Shown: positions 7,448 to 14,893 of the stretch, piece by piece
Layout of the letters: each line of letters starts with the position of its first letter
How positions within the stretch are numbered: position 1 is the first letter of the stretch
Source of the DNA: a virus
Virus record (IMG/VR): IMGVR_UViG_3300034019_001589
Span: 1-22,161 of that record
Strand: one strand, 5' to 3'
DNA length: 22,161 nucleotides
Made by a program: the position numbers and the translations under genes
Notes under the pieces: model-generated
Told to the model about the DNA's origin: nothing
Database searches by the model: none
Seen by the model: the letters and a program-made list of their open reading frames with translations, nothing else

Positions 7448-9039
7448 TAAATAGCGAGAGCGGTCATGCCGAGGACCATGCCGCCAGCGGCGATGCCGGA
7501 GCCCATCATGGAGTTTTGCGATGCGCCTGCGGTGGCACCGGCTTGGATTCCGGCACCTCGGAGGGCGGCTTGGTTGTTTTGGAAGCTGTTGTAGCGGGAG
7601 TCGAGCATGTTGGCGTTGAATTGGTTGTTTGCGTTATTCATTTCAGTGACGCCCATGCCAATTTGAGCCGATGGGCCGAGCGCGGCGGTGCCGAGATTGT
7701 TAGTGCCGAAGAAATTTTGCTGACTCATTCCGAGGTTGCGGAAGAGGGGGTTGTAGGTCGAACGGACATTTGCCATATCCACGGCGGCGGTCATGCCAGC
7801 GCGGCGGGTTGCATCGACATAGTTACTGGCTTGCCCGAGCTGGTTAAGAGTTTGTTGGACTGCGCCGAGGCGGTTTTGCTCGTTGGCGGCTTGAGCGCGG
7901 AAGTTGTTTTCGACATTGATGCCGCCTGCTGCCAGTTGGTTTTGCTGGTTCTGGAATTGACGGCCTAAGTCGTTTTGTAAAACATTTTGGGCAAACCCGA
8001 GGTCTTCCTGTTGGCGTTGGCGGGAGAAGCGGTCGCGGTTGAGCATTTCGACTGCCATGGCAGACTGCCCGATCCCGAGGCCACGGGCTGCCATTCCGGC
8101 GCGAGCAGATTGCAAGGCGTCGCGTTCTTGCTCAGGGGTGAGTCGCCCTAGCGAATTGGCTTTATCCATGGCCTGCGCGTAAAGGGCTTGCCCGAGCGGG
8201 CCCGCCTCCACCGAAGCGACATTGACACGCTCTTGTTGGATCGGAGCCGCTTGGTAGCTTTGCTTCGCTTGGTCTAAAAATTGCTGCCCCTGCTCGGTGA
8301 TCTTGCCGAGTTCTTGGGCGTAGGTATCTGCTAAATCAAGATATTCGTAGGTGTAGGGATCGGCCTCGTAATAAATGTCATCGATGCTTGGACCTTGCAC
8401 ATTGAGGGCGTTATTTGAATCCTCGATGGCTTTGTTGTATTTTTCTAAATTGCCCTTAAACCCTGTTAGCTTTGATTGGGCGCCGGTTAATTTCGATTGA
8501 AGGGAAGCAACTTTTTTGGACGACCCGCTTTCGGCGATCTTTTGCTGCTCATCGCGCTTCGCTGTTGTTGATGCAACTTGCTTTTGCAGCGTTTTGTATT
8601 GCTTCGAGTCAGGTTTAGCAGAAGCCAATTTTGAATTTAGGCTTGTTAATGTTTTATCGAGCTTGGAGACACTTGCCGCTGCGGCGGCTTTAGTTTTATC
8701 TGTTGTTTTCGCAATAGACGATTCAAGTTTTGCAATGCCTTTCTCAGTGGATGAGATTTTTTTGTTTGTTGAACCTACAAGTTTTGTATTGGTATTGATC
8801 GTTTTGTTGAAACCAGCAGCCGCCGCCGGGTCCAATGTCATGCTTCGACCGCCGGTCTGCAAATAATTTGCCAGAGTGTAATTGCCTAGATTAACCCCCT
8901 GCAAATTTGCATTAGATACTGCATTGGCAAATTGCGGAACGCCTTTGGCAATGCTTGTATAAGTTTGCCCTAAATTAATTTGCGGAATAGGCTGCGCTTG
9001 CGGTGGGGCGGATTGCTTATTCTTAGATTTCTTAGCCAT
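7447..9039 (-). CDS. Ejection-type internal virion protein (530 aa)
   Basis: This 530-residue protein resembles podoviral internal/ejection proteins. It begins with a basic, Pro/Gln-rich start (MAKKSKNKQSAPPQAQP). Residues about 80-215 form a Lys/Ser/Thr-rich coiled-coil segment. The middle is Gln/Ala-rich and helical (LTPEQERDALQSARAGMAAR, then FSRQRQQEDLGFAQNVLQND). The tail is glycine-alanine-methionine hydrophobic (GSGIAAGGMVLGMTALAI). The last feature would suit membrane insertion during DNA delivery. Its stop shares one base with the next start (TAATG). The coiled-coil part is encoded by AT-richer DNA (about 8395-8800), which looks like an inserted module. No enzyme motif is visible. 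Its exact role is inferred from composition and position. Confidence 0.6.
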   Translation of the reverse strand: MAKKSKNKQSAPPQAQPIPQINLGQTYTSIAKGVPQFANAVSNANLQGVNLGNYTLANYLQTGGRSMTLDPAAAAGFNKTINTNTKLVGSTNKKISSTEKGIAKLESSIAKTTDKTKAAAAASVSKLDKTLTSLNSKLASAKPDSKQYKTLQKQVASTTAKRDEQQKIAESGSSKKVASLQSKLTGAQSKLTGFKGNLEKYNKAIEDSNNALNVQGPSIDDIYYEADPYTYEYLDLADTYAQELGKITEQGQQFLDQAKQSYQAAPIQQERVNVASVEAGPLGQALYAQAMDKANSLGRLTPEQERDALQSARAGMAARGLGIGQSAMAVEMLNRDRFSRQRQQEDLGFAQNVLQNDLGRQFQNQQNQLAAGGINVENNFRAQAANEQNRLGAVQQTLNQLGQASNYVDATRRAGMTAAVDMANVRSTYNPLFRNLGMSQQNFFGTNNLGTAALGPSAQIGMGVTEMNNANNQFNANMLDSRYNSFQNNQAALRGAGIQAGATAGASQNSMMGSGIAAGGMVLGMTALAI

Positions 9040-9056
9040 AGTAGTTTTGTTTTAGA

Positions 9057-9830
9057 TTAAAACCCCCATTTAAGTGAAAAATAATTGTTGAGGTTTTGCA
9101 TGTCTTTAGAAGAAAGATTATTCGGCCTTACATAAAAGACGATTTCGGCGATTGTCGCGTTAAGGTTCCCATAATTAGTTGGGTCTCCGTTATTCCCTAC
9201 ATAGAAAGTGCGTGCCGCCGAGTAGTTTCCTCCGTTATCTGACGCGGTGTTTTGCGAGCGCAAAACTTTGTCGATATAAAGCTGGTAGGTATAAGAAGCG
9301 TTGATTGCTCGCGGGAAAGACGCAAAAGCGTAGTAATAATTTGTGTTATTAAAACTAGAAATGCTTGGCTCCCAAAACCCATTTGTATGGAAACGATGAT
9401 GCAAGGTGCCCAAATAATTGAACACCTGCAACTGGCCTGCATTTGCACCTGTAACGCCAAAGAGATTGTCGTAGGTATTGCTCGCCCATGCGTTCCACTT
9501 AGCCACATAGAAAACATATACTTTATTAAGCCCCAATCCTGGAAAGGCGGTCGCCATTCCATCGGAGTTAAACGCCACGACATTACGGCCATTGCGCCCG
9601 CCAGTTTGCAGCGTGGGGCGATAAACGGTATTTGTTTGCGTGAGGTGTCTTGCGTTCCCGCTCATGTCTTCCCACCGGGCAATCGCACTGCCGTTGGTGG
9701 TGACTAATGATCCCCCACTTGTGGCATTATACACTCCCTGCGTGGCATCATACCACGCCGCAAGACCAGAGACGCTTCGCGGATCAGCAAAGCGTTTTAA
9801 TACAGAGATGCGTTTAAGAGCAAGGGCCAT
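9057..9830 (-). CDS. Concanavalin/LamG-like receptor-binding protein (257 aa)
   Basis: This 257-residue protein contains a jelly-roll (LamG/concanavalin-like) domain. The pattern starts SVSGLAAWYDATQGVYN (about 23-39), then WEDMSGNARHLTQTN, RPTLQTGGRNGRNVVAFNSD, and ends with NATIAEIVFYVRPNNLSS. These are the standard landmarks of such domains, which bind sugars on host surfaces. The ATG at 9830 (MALALKRISVLKRF) is preferred to 9878 because it follows the preceding stop by one nucleotide and avoids a 16-residue overlap tail. The gene is AT-rich compared with its neighbours, suggesting acquisition of a host-range module. There is a 17-nt AT-rich gap before the next gene. Confidence 0.7.
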   Translation of the reverse strand: MALALKRISVLKRFADPRSVSGLAAWYDATQGVYNATSGGSLVTTNGSAIARWEDMSGNARHLTQTNTVYRPTLQTGGRNGRNVVAFNSDGMATAFPGLGLNKVYVFYVAKWNAWASNTYDNLFGVTGANAGQLQVFNYLGTLHHRFHTNGFWEPSISSFNNTNYYYAFASFPRAINASYTYQLYIDKVLRSQNTASDNGGNYSAARTFYVGNNGDPTNYGNLNATIAEIVFYVRPNNLSSKDMQNLNNYFSLKWGF

Positions 9831-9831
9831 A

Positions 9832-10380
9832 TCAGTGGTTTTGATCGTTGACAAATCCGAACCATGTCGCTCCGCCATCGTGTGTTAAGAAAGAAAATGT
9901 ATCCACCTTGCCGCTGGTGCCCGTCACGCTTGGGGCCGAGCCGCCTCCCCATCGCACCGAGCCGGGCCATGTCACTGCGCGCACCGTGCCATCATTCACA
10001 AATTGCACCATGAAACTGAAAACTCTCGGCGAAGCCGGAGCCCCCGTGAAAGTCACGGTCACATTGGCGTTGAGCGTCACATAGAAAAGCGCGGCCTGGC
10101 TCACATTCAGCGACAAAGCACTGCCTGTGATCGAGGGCGTAGCCTTGACCTCGGAAACCGGCCCAAGATTAGCCGCCCCTGTCACGCTTAATGTGCCTGT
10201 GGTCGTTATGTTTTGCGCTCCAAAATCCGGCGCGATTTTCGTTCCAGATATAGCGGCGTTCGCCGATATGTCGGCATTCTCTATGTTTGCAATCGTGGCT
10301 AAATCCACAAGAGCGTGTATGCTTTGCGTCGTTACGGTTTCGCCGTTGATAAAAGTTTTGCCTTTTGTGAGAGTAGCCAT
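9832..10380 (-). CDS. Tail fibre/appendage protein with conserved C-terminal domain (182 aa)
   Basis: This 182-residue protein has an N-terminal attachment part (1-50), a short NITTTGTLSVTGAA shaft-type motif (about 57-70), and a C-terminal beta domain. The C-terminal part contains FSFMVQFVNDGTVRAVTWPG (about 122-141), then SVRWGGGSAPSV, VDTFSFLTHDGGATWFGFVN. I recognise this as a frequent tail/fibre tip pattern in phages, with WP, W-x-G-G and DGGxTWxGF. It follows the beta-propeller-like gene by 2 nt and is followed at 1 nt by the lectin-like gene. It is likely part of the receptor-binding apparatus. The GC content is moderately high here and drops sharply in the next gene. Confidence 0.66.
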   Translation of the reverse strand: MATLTKGKTFINGETVTTQSIHALVDLATIANIENADISANAAISGTKIAPDFGAQNITTTGTLSVTGAANLGPVSEVKATPSITGSALSLNVSQAALFYVTLNANVTVTFTGAPASPRVFSFMVQFVNDGTVRAVTWPGSVRWGGGSAPSVTGTSGKVDTFSFLTHDGGATWFGFVNDQNH

Positions 10381-10382
10381 GG

Positions 10383-12281
10383 TTAGTTAAGAGTTCGGGT
10401 TTCAGAGCTGAACATTCTGGAGACAGCGGCTTCTGCCGTGATAGCCCGTAGGATGGGGCGTCCAGAGGAGGTGCGGAAACGGAGGTCAAGAGCCGTCGCC
10501 TTGCAACGCAGCGGCGCTTTGATTGTGTAATCCTCCGCGCTGGATTCGGAGTTCTCGATGCTGGCCACTTGAAAGTCGGAATCATAGTCCGTGGTGATCG
10601 CATCAATCGCACACACCTCCGAAGGCGACAGCACCACACTGGCTTTCGTGCGCAGGAGCCGCTTGGAATTGAGCGTCCCAAAATTATACCGCCTGGTGAT
10701 CAGTTCGGATTTTACGATGTTAAATGAGTTAGATTCGGTCTTATTGGCGAGATCGTCGCCGTAGTCATTCTCATCCAGTAGGAACAAAGACCCTGCCCGA
10801 CTGGCCGCAAAAAGGCGGCGCTCGCCATTATAGGTGGCTACGATCAGCTCATCCAAATTCAGCGAGTAAATGTCCTTGCTCTCCCAATTTTGCGTCAGTG
10901 AACTCCAAATAAAAACCGCATTGTTTGTGGTCGCAGAAGCCCCTACAGGAACCGCGAGGTAGTAGCGATTGTTCCACCACCGCCCCACGGCATTCCGTGA
11001 ATAAACCGAGTTGATTTTATCAAACTGATCAGCAATGGGGTCCGAGAGCGGTTGGGTGTTGGCGCGGAGTTTCAGGTCGAGCTGGGTGTCGAGGCGGTAA
11101 ACTCCGGCGTCCGATAGGAAAAACACAAACTGACCGGCGGTCTGGATCGAGCGGCGGGCCACGCAGCCGATCTCGTCGGTGAGGAGCGTTAGGCGGGAGA
11201 CGGCTGCATCTACCGTGAACAAATCCCCCGCAGCGTTTGCCGTGTCGGTGAGGTTGGCCAGCCAGATCGAGTTGCGTAGGAAGACCAGCGCCTGACCCTC
11301 GACCCAAGGGTGAATGGCGACAAGGTAGTCGTTCGAGCCTTGGTTGGCGCGGAAAGATTGGAAGAAAGGGTCGTAGAGATCAGGGTCCAAGACATCCGAG
11401 ATCGCCACGGCGTCACGGCCATCGGGAATCCACAGCCGGTTGCCGATGTAGGTCGCCCATGGCGACGAGCGCATTGTTTTGTAAGACACCCCCTCGGCAG
11501 GCACTCCAGTTTCCGCTCGCACAAATTGCGTAAGCAGCCCATCCCACCAAAGCGGCGGCTTCACCCGCCGGATGGCAATGCCAGCCCTAAGGTCCGACGC
11601 AGTGCCCGCCGGCACCTCGATGGTGAAGCTGTTGGCCGTCGCGGTGAGAATGTCAAACTCATGGCCTTGAAAAGCCGCGACACTGCCCTCCTCGATCCTC
11701 ACCCGCATCCCGGCGACATAGCCGTGGTTGGCAATATTGACGGTCGCCGTCGTGCCGCTCACCGCAATCCCCGCCAAGTTGGTAAAGGAAAAACCCCACC
11801 CTGGCTGCGTAAGGCTGGCCTCACGCAAAATGTAAAAGCGATTAAACGCCTGCACGCACGAAACAAAATCAGTCGGCTCAATAACCTCTTCCGAGCCGGT
11901 CGGTGAGGGATATTGAATTTCCTCAATCGGGAATCCCTGCCGGTAAAGAAACGCCGAGGTTGGCCCGCAGAGGACGATGTATTCGTTCCCATCGTAATAA
12001 TTCGGAGAGCTAAAAACGCCACTGGCAAAAACTCCTCCCGTATAAATGCTGCGAATCACGGCGCTGGCATCCAGCACAAATGGCAAGACAAGCGGAGGAG
12101 TTCCCGCCGATATGCCATCACCCAGCCGCTTCGCGCCTTTGCGCGTCTGGGCGACGCCTCGGTCGAGTCGCATGTTTTCGGCGTATTGGACCATCCCCGG
12201 CTGGAGTTGCAGCGGGTTGAGGCGGGAGGCCATGCCGATAAATCCGGCATCGCCTTCGACTATGGTCTGATCGTCGGGCAT
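10383..12281 (-). CDS. Stabilisation/tail-tube protein, beta-propeller-like (632 aa)
   Basis: This 632-residue protein begins MPDDQTIVEGDAGFIGMASR and continues LNPLQLQPGMVQYAENMRLD. That opening (full-length, colinear 'genome is held, here are my nodes' type) is typical of podoviral stabilisation/nozzle proteins of the P22 gp10 / T7 gp12 kind, where Q-x-G-x-x-x-x-x-E-N-x-R precedes a beta-propeller. The body has repeated short beta segments with aromatic caps (IGNRLWIPDG, VFLRNSIWLAN, QFVFFLSDAGVYRLD, RWWNNRYYLAVPV, RRLFAASRAGSLFLLDEND), consistent with propeller blades. It probably seals the head-tail channel or forms the tail nozzle. It ends 2 nt before the next gene. Assignment is by pattern; the exact homologue is unknown. 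Confidence 0.68.
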   Translation of the reverse strand: MPDDQTIVEGDAGFIGMASRLNPLQLQPGMVQYAENMRLDRGVAQTRKGAKRLGDGISAGTPPLVLPFVLDASAVIRSIYTGGVFASGVFSSPNYYDGNEYIVLCGPTSAFLYRQGFPIEEIQYPSPTGSEEVIEPTDFVSCVQAFNRFYILREASLTQPGWGFSFTNLAGIAVSGTTATVNIANHGYVAGMRVRIEEGSVAAFQGHEFDILTATANSFTIEVPAGTASDLRAGIAIRRVKPPLWWDGLLTQFVRAETGVPAEGVSYKTMRSSPWATYIGNRLWIPDGRDAVAISDVLDPDLYDPFFQSFRANQGSNDYLVAIHPWVEGQALVFLRNSIWLANLTDTANAAGDLFTVDAAVSRLTLLTDEIGCVARRSIQTAGQFVFFLSDAGVYRLDTQLDLKLRANTQPLSDPIADQFDKINSVYSRNAVGRWWNNRYYLAVPVGASATTNNAVFIWSSLTQNWESKDIYSLNLDELIVATYNGERRLFAASRAGSLFLLDENDYGDDLANKTESNSFNIVKSELITRRYNFGTLNSKRLLRTKASVVLSPSEVCAIDAITTDYDSDFQVASIENSESSAEDYTIKAPLRCKATALDLRFRTSSGRPILRAITAEAAVSRMFSSETRTLN

Positions 12282-12728
12282 CTACCTTCTATTCTGCGGA
12301 TGGTTGTCAAGGAGGGCGCGGATGGCTTTAGCGCTGATGCGCGGCTCGCCTTTGAATCGCATCAGGTCTGCAAGTTGGCTGGGGGTCTTGCCGCGATGGC
12401 GGGCGAGGACGGCTTGCACCCGGTCGAGCAAATGGGCCGGAATGCCTGCGATGGCTTGGGGCGAGGATTTGGCGGGCTTGGGGGTGCCGGGCTCGATGAT
12501 GCGGTAGCAGGTGACTTGCACGGGGCGCATGGTGGCGGCGTCCCAATCGCTGAATTTTTTAGTCTCGATGTCGCGGGCTTCGATGGCGTCGCGCAGGAGG
12601 TCGTGGACATTGCGCTCGGGGCAGCCGAGTTGGCGGGCGGCTTGCTGGCGGGTGAGCCATCCTTGGTTTGCGGGGATGCCGTATTTGAGGGCTTTGTGCT
12701 TGAGGGCGATGGCGGCGAGTTTGTTCAT
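12282..12728 (-). CDS. Helix-turn-helix DNA-binding protein (148 aa)
   Basis: This 148-residue protein has a winged or simple helix-turn-helix near its N-terminus. WLTRQQAARQLGCPERNVHD (24-43) has the classic helix-turn-helix spacing, with a turn glycine before the recognition helix. The C-terminal half (IPAHLLDRVQAVLARHRGKT then PSQLADLMRF) is a second helical domain that could also bind DNA. It overlaps the phosphoesterase gene by 4 nt and touches the next gene directly (TAGATG). It may regulate late genes or take part in DNA packaging, for example as a small-terminase-like protein, but nothing shows which. The call rests on a visible motif only. Confidence 0.62.
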   Translation of the reverse strand: MNKLAAIALKHKALKYGIPANQGWLTRQQAARQLGCPERNVHDLLRDAIEARDIETKKFSDWDAATMRPVQVTCYRIIEPGTPKPAKSSPQAIAGIPAHLLDRVQAVLARHRGKTPSQLADLMRFKGEPRISAKAIRALLDNHPQNRR

Positions 12729-13711
12729 GCGGACTTGGGTTTGAGGAGGAGACTGGCGTAGCTGGTGCCTTCGTTGATGGTGACATTCACCATTTGGAAG
12801 TTGCCGGTCTTTTTACTGATGAAGCGGACGAGGTAGCCATGCGTCCACTCGGTGGGGCGGGTGTTGGCGTAGAGGGGCTGGCGTTTGCACAGGCAGCCGG
12901 GGTTCCATGCGGAAATGAGGCCAACGCCTGGGAGGTGCATGGGCTTGTAGGCGGCGCGGTGGGTGTCGAAGAAAACGATATTCGCAGCGGCCTTGGCCAT
13001 GGCTTGTCCAGCGGCGTCGCGGGCGTTGCTGATTTTGTGAACGAAAAATGCCTTGTCGATTTTTACCCAGCCTGGCGTGTCGCAATCGCCGTGGGTTTTG
13101 CCCTGGTGGTAGTAGCGGATGCCTCGGTCTTTGAGCCTCAACACATGCTCGGGGCAGAAGGTGCGGCGGAGCAGGTCGGTATCCTTGTGGTGAGCGAGGC
13201 GTTGGGTGAGAGCCCATCTCTCGACGCGCCACTCATGGTTTCCCTCGATGTAGTGGCATTCGGAGGGCGAGGCGGCGGCGAGGATTTGGTCGAGCAGGGA
13301 ATTGCTGACAGCGATGTCGTCCTCGTAGGAATCCTCGGTCTCGGCGACATAGCCGAGCGTGTGGTGCTCGGCGAGGAAGCCGCCGCAGTCGATGTAATCG
13401 CCGCCGATGATGAGGCGGTCGGGGTTGAGGGATTTGAGATCACCGAGGAAAGCAGCCATCGCGGCGGGGTCGTGTTTGTTGCCGTGGACATCGGAGAAAA
13501 TGACTTCGATGATGTCGCCGGTTCCGGCCTTCGATGTGGCGGGCGTGACCTTGCGCGGGGCTTTGGTGAAACGCGAACGCTCCAGAGCCTTGATCGTTTC
13601 GGCGTGGGCGCGGCGCTCGGCTTCGAGCTGGGCGCGGGCTTGGGCTGCTTCGTTCTGCGCGGCGGTGACTTGGCTGGCGTGAACGATGTTTTGCAGTTTG
13701 TTAGTTTTCAT
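12725..13711 (-). CDS. Calcineurin-like metallophosphoesterase
   Basis: This 328-residue protein has a coiled-coil N-terminus (about 15-47, Ala/Glu/Arg-rich) and then a metallophosphoesterase domain. The dimetal motifs are in order: D74-x-H76 (SDVHGN), GGDYID (103-108), GNHE (157-160), then His225 and His251 (FFDTHR, in place of the usual GHTH/GHSH). Likely substrates are a phosphodiester or phosphomonoester in nucleic acid or nucleotide metabolism; the family is too broad to say more. The start at 13711 (MKTNKLQN) is backed by a GAGGAGG site 7 nt upstream and a 4-nt overlap. An upstream in-frame ATG at 14032 would add about 107 residues overlapping the preceding gene in low-complexity form. 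It also overlaps the next gene by 4 nt. An enzyme among late structural genes is unusual. Confidence 0.82.
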   Translation of the reverse strand: MKTNKLQNIVHASQVTAAQNEAAQARAQLEAERRAHAETIKALERSRFTKAPRKVTPATSKAGTGDIIEVIFSDVHGNKHDPAAMAAFLGDLKSLNPDRLIIGGDYIDCGGFLAEHHTLGYVAETEDSYEDDIAVSNSLLDQILAAASPSECHYIEGNHEWRVERWALTQRLAHHKDTDLLRRTFCPEHVLRLKDRGIRYYHQGKTHGDCDTPGWVKIDKAFFVHKISNARDAAGQAMAKAAANIVFFDTHRAAYKPMHLPGVGLISAWNPGCLCKRQPLYANTRPTEWTHGYLVRFISKKTGNFQMVNVTINEGTSYASLLLKPKSA

Positions 13712-13956
13712 TCTTCGTCCTCCTCGTCTTCGTCTGGCTCGTAGGGCCAGAGCATGTCTTCGGCTTCGCGGCAAAGAGATTTTGCTGCGTAGTCGTTGCC
13801 ATACTTTATGTCCATGTAGTAGGTCGTGCCTTCGTCCTCCCAACTCACCACGGCAATGCCGACATCGAAATGCTCGGCAAGCAAGGAGCGCACCTGGAGC
13901 ATGATGGCCTCGCGGTCTTTCGGTGGGGAGGTTTTGGGTTTGCGCAGGCGGCTCAT
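13708..13956 (-). CDS. Small acidic hypothetical protein (82 aa)
   Basis: This 82-residue protein has a basic N-terminus (MSRLRKPKTSPPKDRE), a likely alpha/beta core (QVRSLLAEHFDVGIAVVSWE then TTYYMDIKYGND) and a strongly acidic tail (PDEDEEDEE). I do not recognise it. It is coupled on both sides by ATGA overlaps, with the lysin before it and the phosphoesterase after it. A GAGGAGG ribosome binding site lies 7 nt before its ATG. Its own acidic tail is encoded by GAGGAGG-rich DNA, which supplies the ribosome binding site of the next gene. A longer reading from 14046 adds residues overlapping the lysin and was not used. Confidence 0.62.
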   Translation of the reverse strand: MSRLRKPKTSPPKDREAIMLQVRSLLAEHFDVGIAVVSWEDEGTTYYMDIKYGNDYAAKSLCREAEDMLWPYEPDEDEEDEE

Positions 13957-14501
13957 GCGTTGCCCTCCTCGACGAGCAGGTAAGGGATTGTCTTCTGACC
14001 GGCGCGGTCCATCTCGGAGTAGACCAGGGCAACGAACGCGGGCCATTGGCTGGGGTGGATCGTCTGGCAGCCTTCGCTGCTTGTGGTGCGGGTGCCGCCC
14101 TTGTGGATGTTGATGGCGGTTCCCATGCTGTCGCCTTCGCCGTCGCGGGTCACGGGGAGTTGTTCGCCGGGCGTGGCGGGTCGGAGGGCGGGGTAGCCGC
14201 CGCCGGGCTTTGACAGGCCGTGCTTGCCTTTGCGGTAGCGGTGCACGCCGGGCTTGAGGACAGCGATGCCTTGGCGTTTCACGCTCGGATCGGTGTTGGC
14301 GTTGAAGGTGGCGTAGGCGTTTGGCGAGACCAGAAAGATGGCGTCGTCATAGATGCCTCGGTCGTTCTCGCCCGGCTTGCCCATGGTGTCTCGGTAGTAG
14401 CCGCGAATGCCCACCAGAGCGACCTCATCGGCCACGCGAGCTTTTGTAAGCAAGGCTTGCGTTTTCGACTTGGCTTGTTGAGGGCGGCTCGGGGGGAGCA
14501 T
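13953..14501 (-). CDS. Candidate lysin, L,D-transpeptidase-like motif (182 aa)
   Basis: This 182-residue protein has a C-terminal motif INIHKGG (130-136) followed by SSEGCQTIHP (141-150). The spacing of His133, Ser142, Gly144 and Cys145 is like the H...(S/T)xGC signature of YkuD/L,D-transpeptidase folds, where cysteine is the nucleophile. Residues 30-95 contain GIRGYYRDTMGKPGENDRGI and a run of conserved-looking aromatic and acidic positions. Placed right after holin- and spanin-like genes, it is the best candidate for the cell-wall hydrolase. No lysozyme, amidase or glycosidase motif is visible elsewhere in the window. It has no signal peptide, as expected for a holin-dependent enzyme. Its TGA overlaps the next ATG. 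The enzymatic activity is inferred and could instead be wall modification. Confidence 0.5.
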   Translation of the reverse strand: MLPPSRPQQAKSKTQALLTKARVADEVALVGIRGYYRDTMGKPGENDRGIYDDAIFLVSPNAYATFNANTDPSVKRQGIAVLKPGVHRYRKGKHGLSKPGGGYPALRPATPGEQLPVTRDGEGDSMGTAINIHKGGTRTTSSEGCQTIHPSQWPAFVALVYSEMDRAGQKTIPYLLVEEGNA

Positions 14502-14507
14502 CAGGAG

Positions 14508-14535
14508 TTTTAGGTTTTAAGTTTTAAGTTTTAAG
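14508..14535 (-). repeat. Heptamer leader array, copy 3
   Basis: On the plus strand the units read TTTTAGG, TTTTAAG, TTTTAAG, TTTTAAG. On the coding strand the array ends 6 nt (CTCCTG) before the ATG of the lysin candidate at 14501. The unit next to the start codon is the degenerate one here, whereas in the other copies it is the third. A CTCTGTG repeat lies on the far side. Confidence 0.75.
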
Positions 14536-14541
14536 TTCTCC

Positions 14542-14566
14542 CTCTGTGCTCTCTGTGTCCTCTGTG
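14542..14566. repeat. CTCTGTG tandem repeat (period 9)
   Basis: Three CTCTGTG units start at 14542, 14551 and 14560, exactly 9 nt apart; on the minus strand they read CACAGAG. They lie between the lipoprotein stop and the heptamer array upstream of the lysin gene. From memory, similar CACAGAG strings are common between genes in several environmental phyla, including Verrucomicrobiota; I have not verified this. Confidence 0.65.
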
Positions 14567-14567
14567 G

Positions 14568-14732
14568 TTATTTATCCTTGAGGGCGGGCAGCTCGGGGAG
14601 GGTGTAGCTAAACCTGCCGTAGTCGGTTTCGAGGGAGATGCCGAGGGTGCTGCAGCTGGTGAGGAAGGAGATGCAGAGAAAGATGTAGCCGAGCAGCAGG
14701 CCGGTGGCGGCGATCTGGGCGGGCGAGGTCAT
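14568..14732 (-). CDS. Rz1-like lipoprotein, candidate outer-membrane spanin (54 aa)
   Basis: This 54-residue protein begins MTSPAQIAATGLLLGYIFLC. It has a hydrophobic signal segment (about 6-25), then the lipobox LTSC with the lipidated cysteine at residue 27. The mature part would be only 28 residues (CSTLGISLETDYGRFSYTLP then ELPALKDK) and contains two prolines. Signal peptidase II processing and outer-membrane anchoring are expected. A tiny lipoprotein between holin-like and lysin genes matches Rz1-type outer-membrane spanins, and it implies a diderm host. A clear inner-membrane Rz partner is not seen unless the preceding 54-aa protein acts as one. The ATG at 14732 is chosen because it overlaps the preceding stop and starts a proper signal peptide; an upstream ATG at 14819 lies out of frame within that gene. 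Confidence 0.6.
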   Translation of the reverse strand: MTSPAQIAATGLLLGYIFLCISFLTSCSTLGISLETDYGRFSYTLPELPALKDK

Positions 14733-14893
14733 TTCTCGTCGCGGAAAACCTCGTAGGCTCCCACGAGCGCGATGACAACCGCACTGATGGCCGAAAATTG
14801 GTCGGGACTGACCTGCCAACCGGTGAGTGCTACGAGCGAGGCGATGCCCGCCCAGGTGGATTTTTGTTTTAAGTGCGAGAGGAATTTGTTCAT
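14729..14893 (-). CDS. Small membrane protein of the lysis cassette (54 aa)
   Basis: This 54-residue gene begins MNKFLSHLKQKSTWAGIASL and ends with EVFRDEK. A basic N-terminus is followed by a hydrophobic segment (about 14-26), a polar turn (SPDQFSA) and a second hydrophobic helix (about 36-48). The layout resembles short holin-like phage proteins with a KSTWAG motif followed by an (x)EVFRDE end. Its TGA overlaps the ATG of the next gene (ATGA), so it is translationally coupled to the lipoprotein. Immediately upstream of its ATG is an 11-C tract with no Shine-Dalgarno sequence. It could be a second holin, an antiholin or a spanin partner; the sequence does not decide. Confidence 0.58.
   Translation of the reverse strand: MNKFLSHLKQKSTWAGIASLVALTGWQVSPDQFSAISAVVIALVGAYEVFRDEK

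Noticed and set aside
13712-14032. An upstream ATG at 14032 for the metallophosphoesterase
   Set aside because: The extension overlaps the 82-aa gene and part of the lysin gene in another frame and is Arg/Pro-rich. The ATG at 13711 has a strong ribosome binding site and an ATGA overlap.
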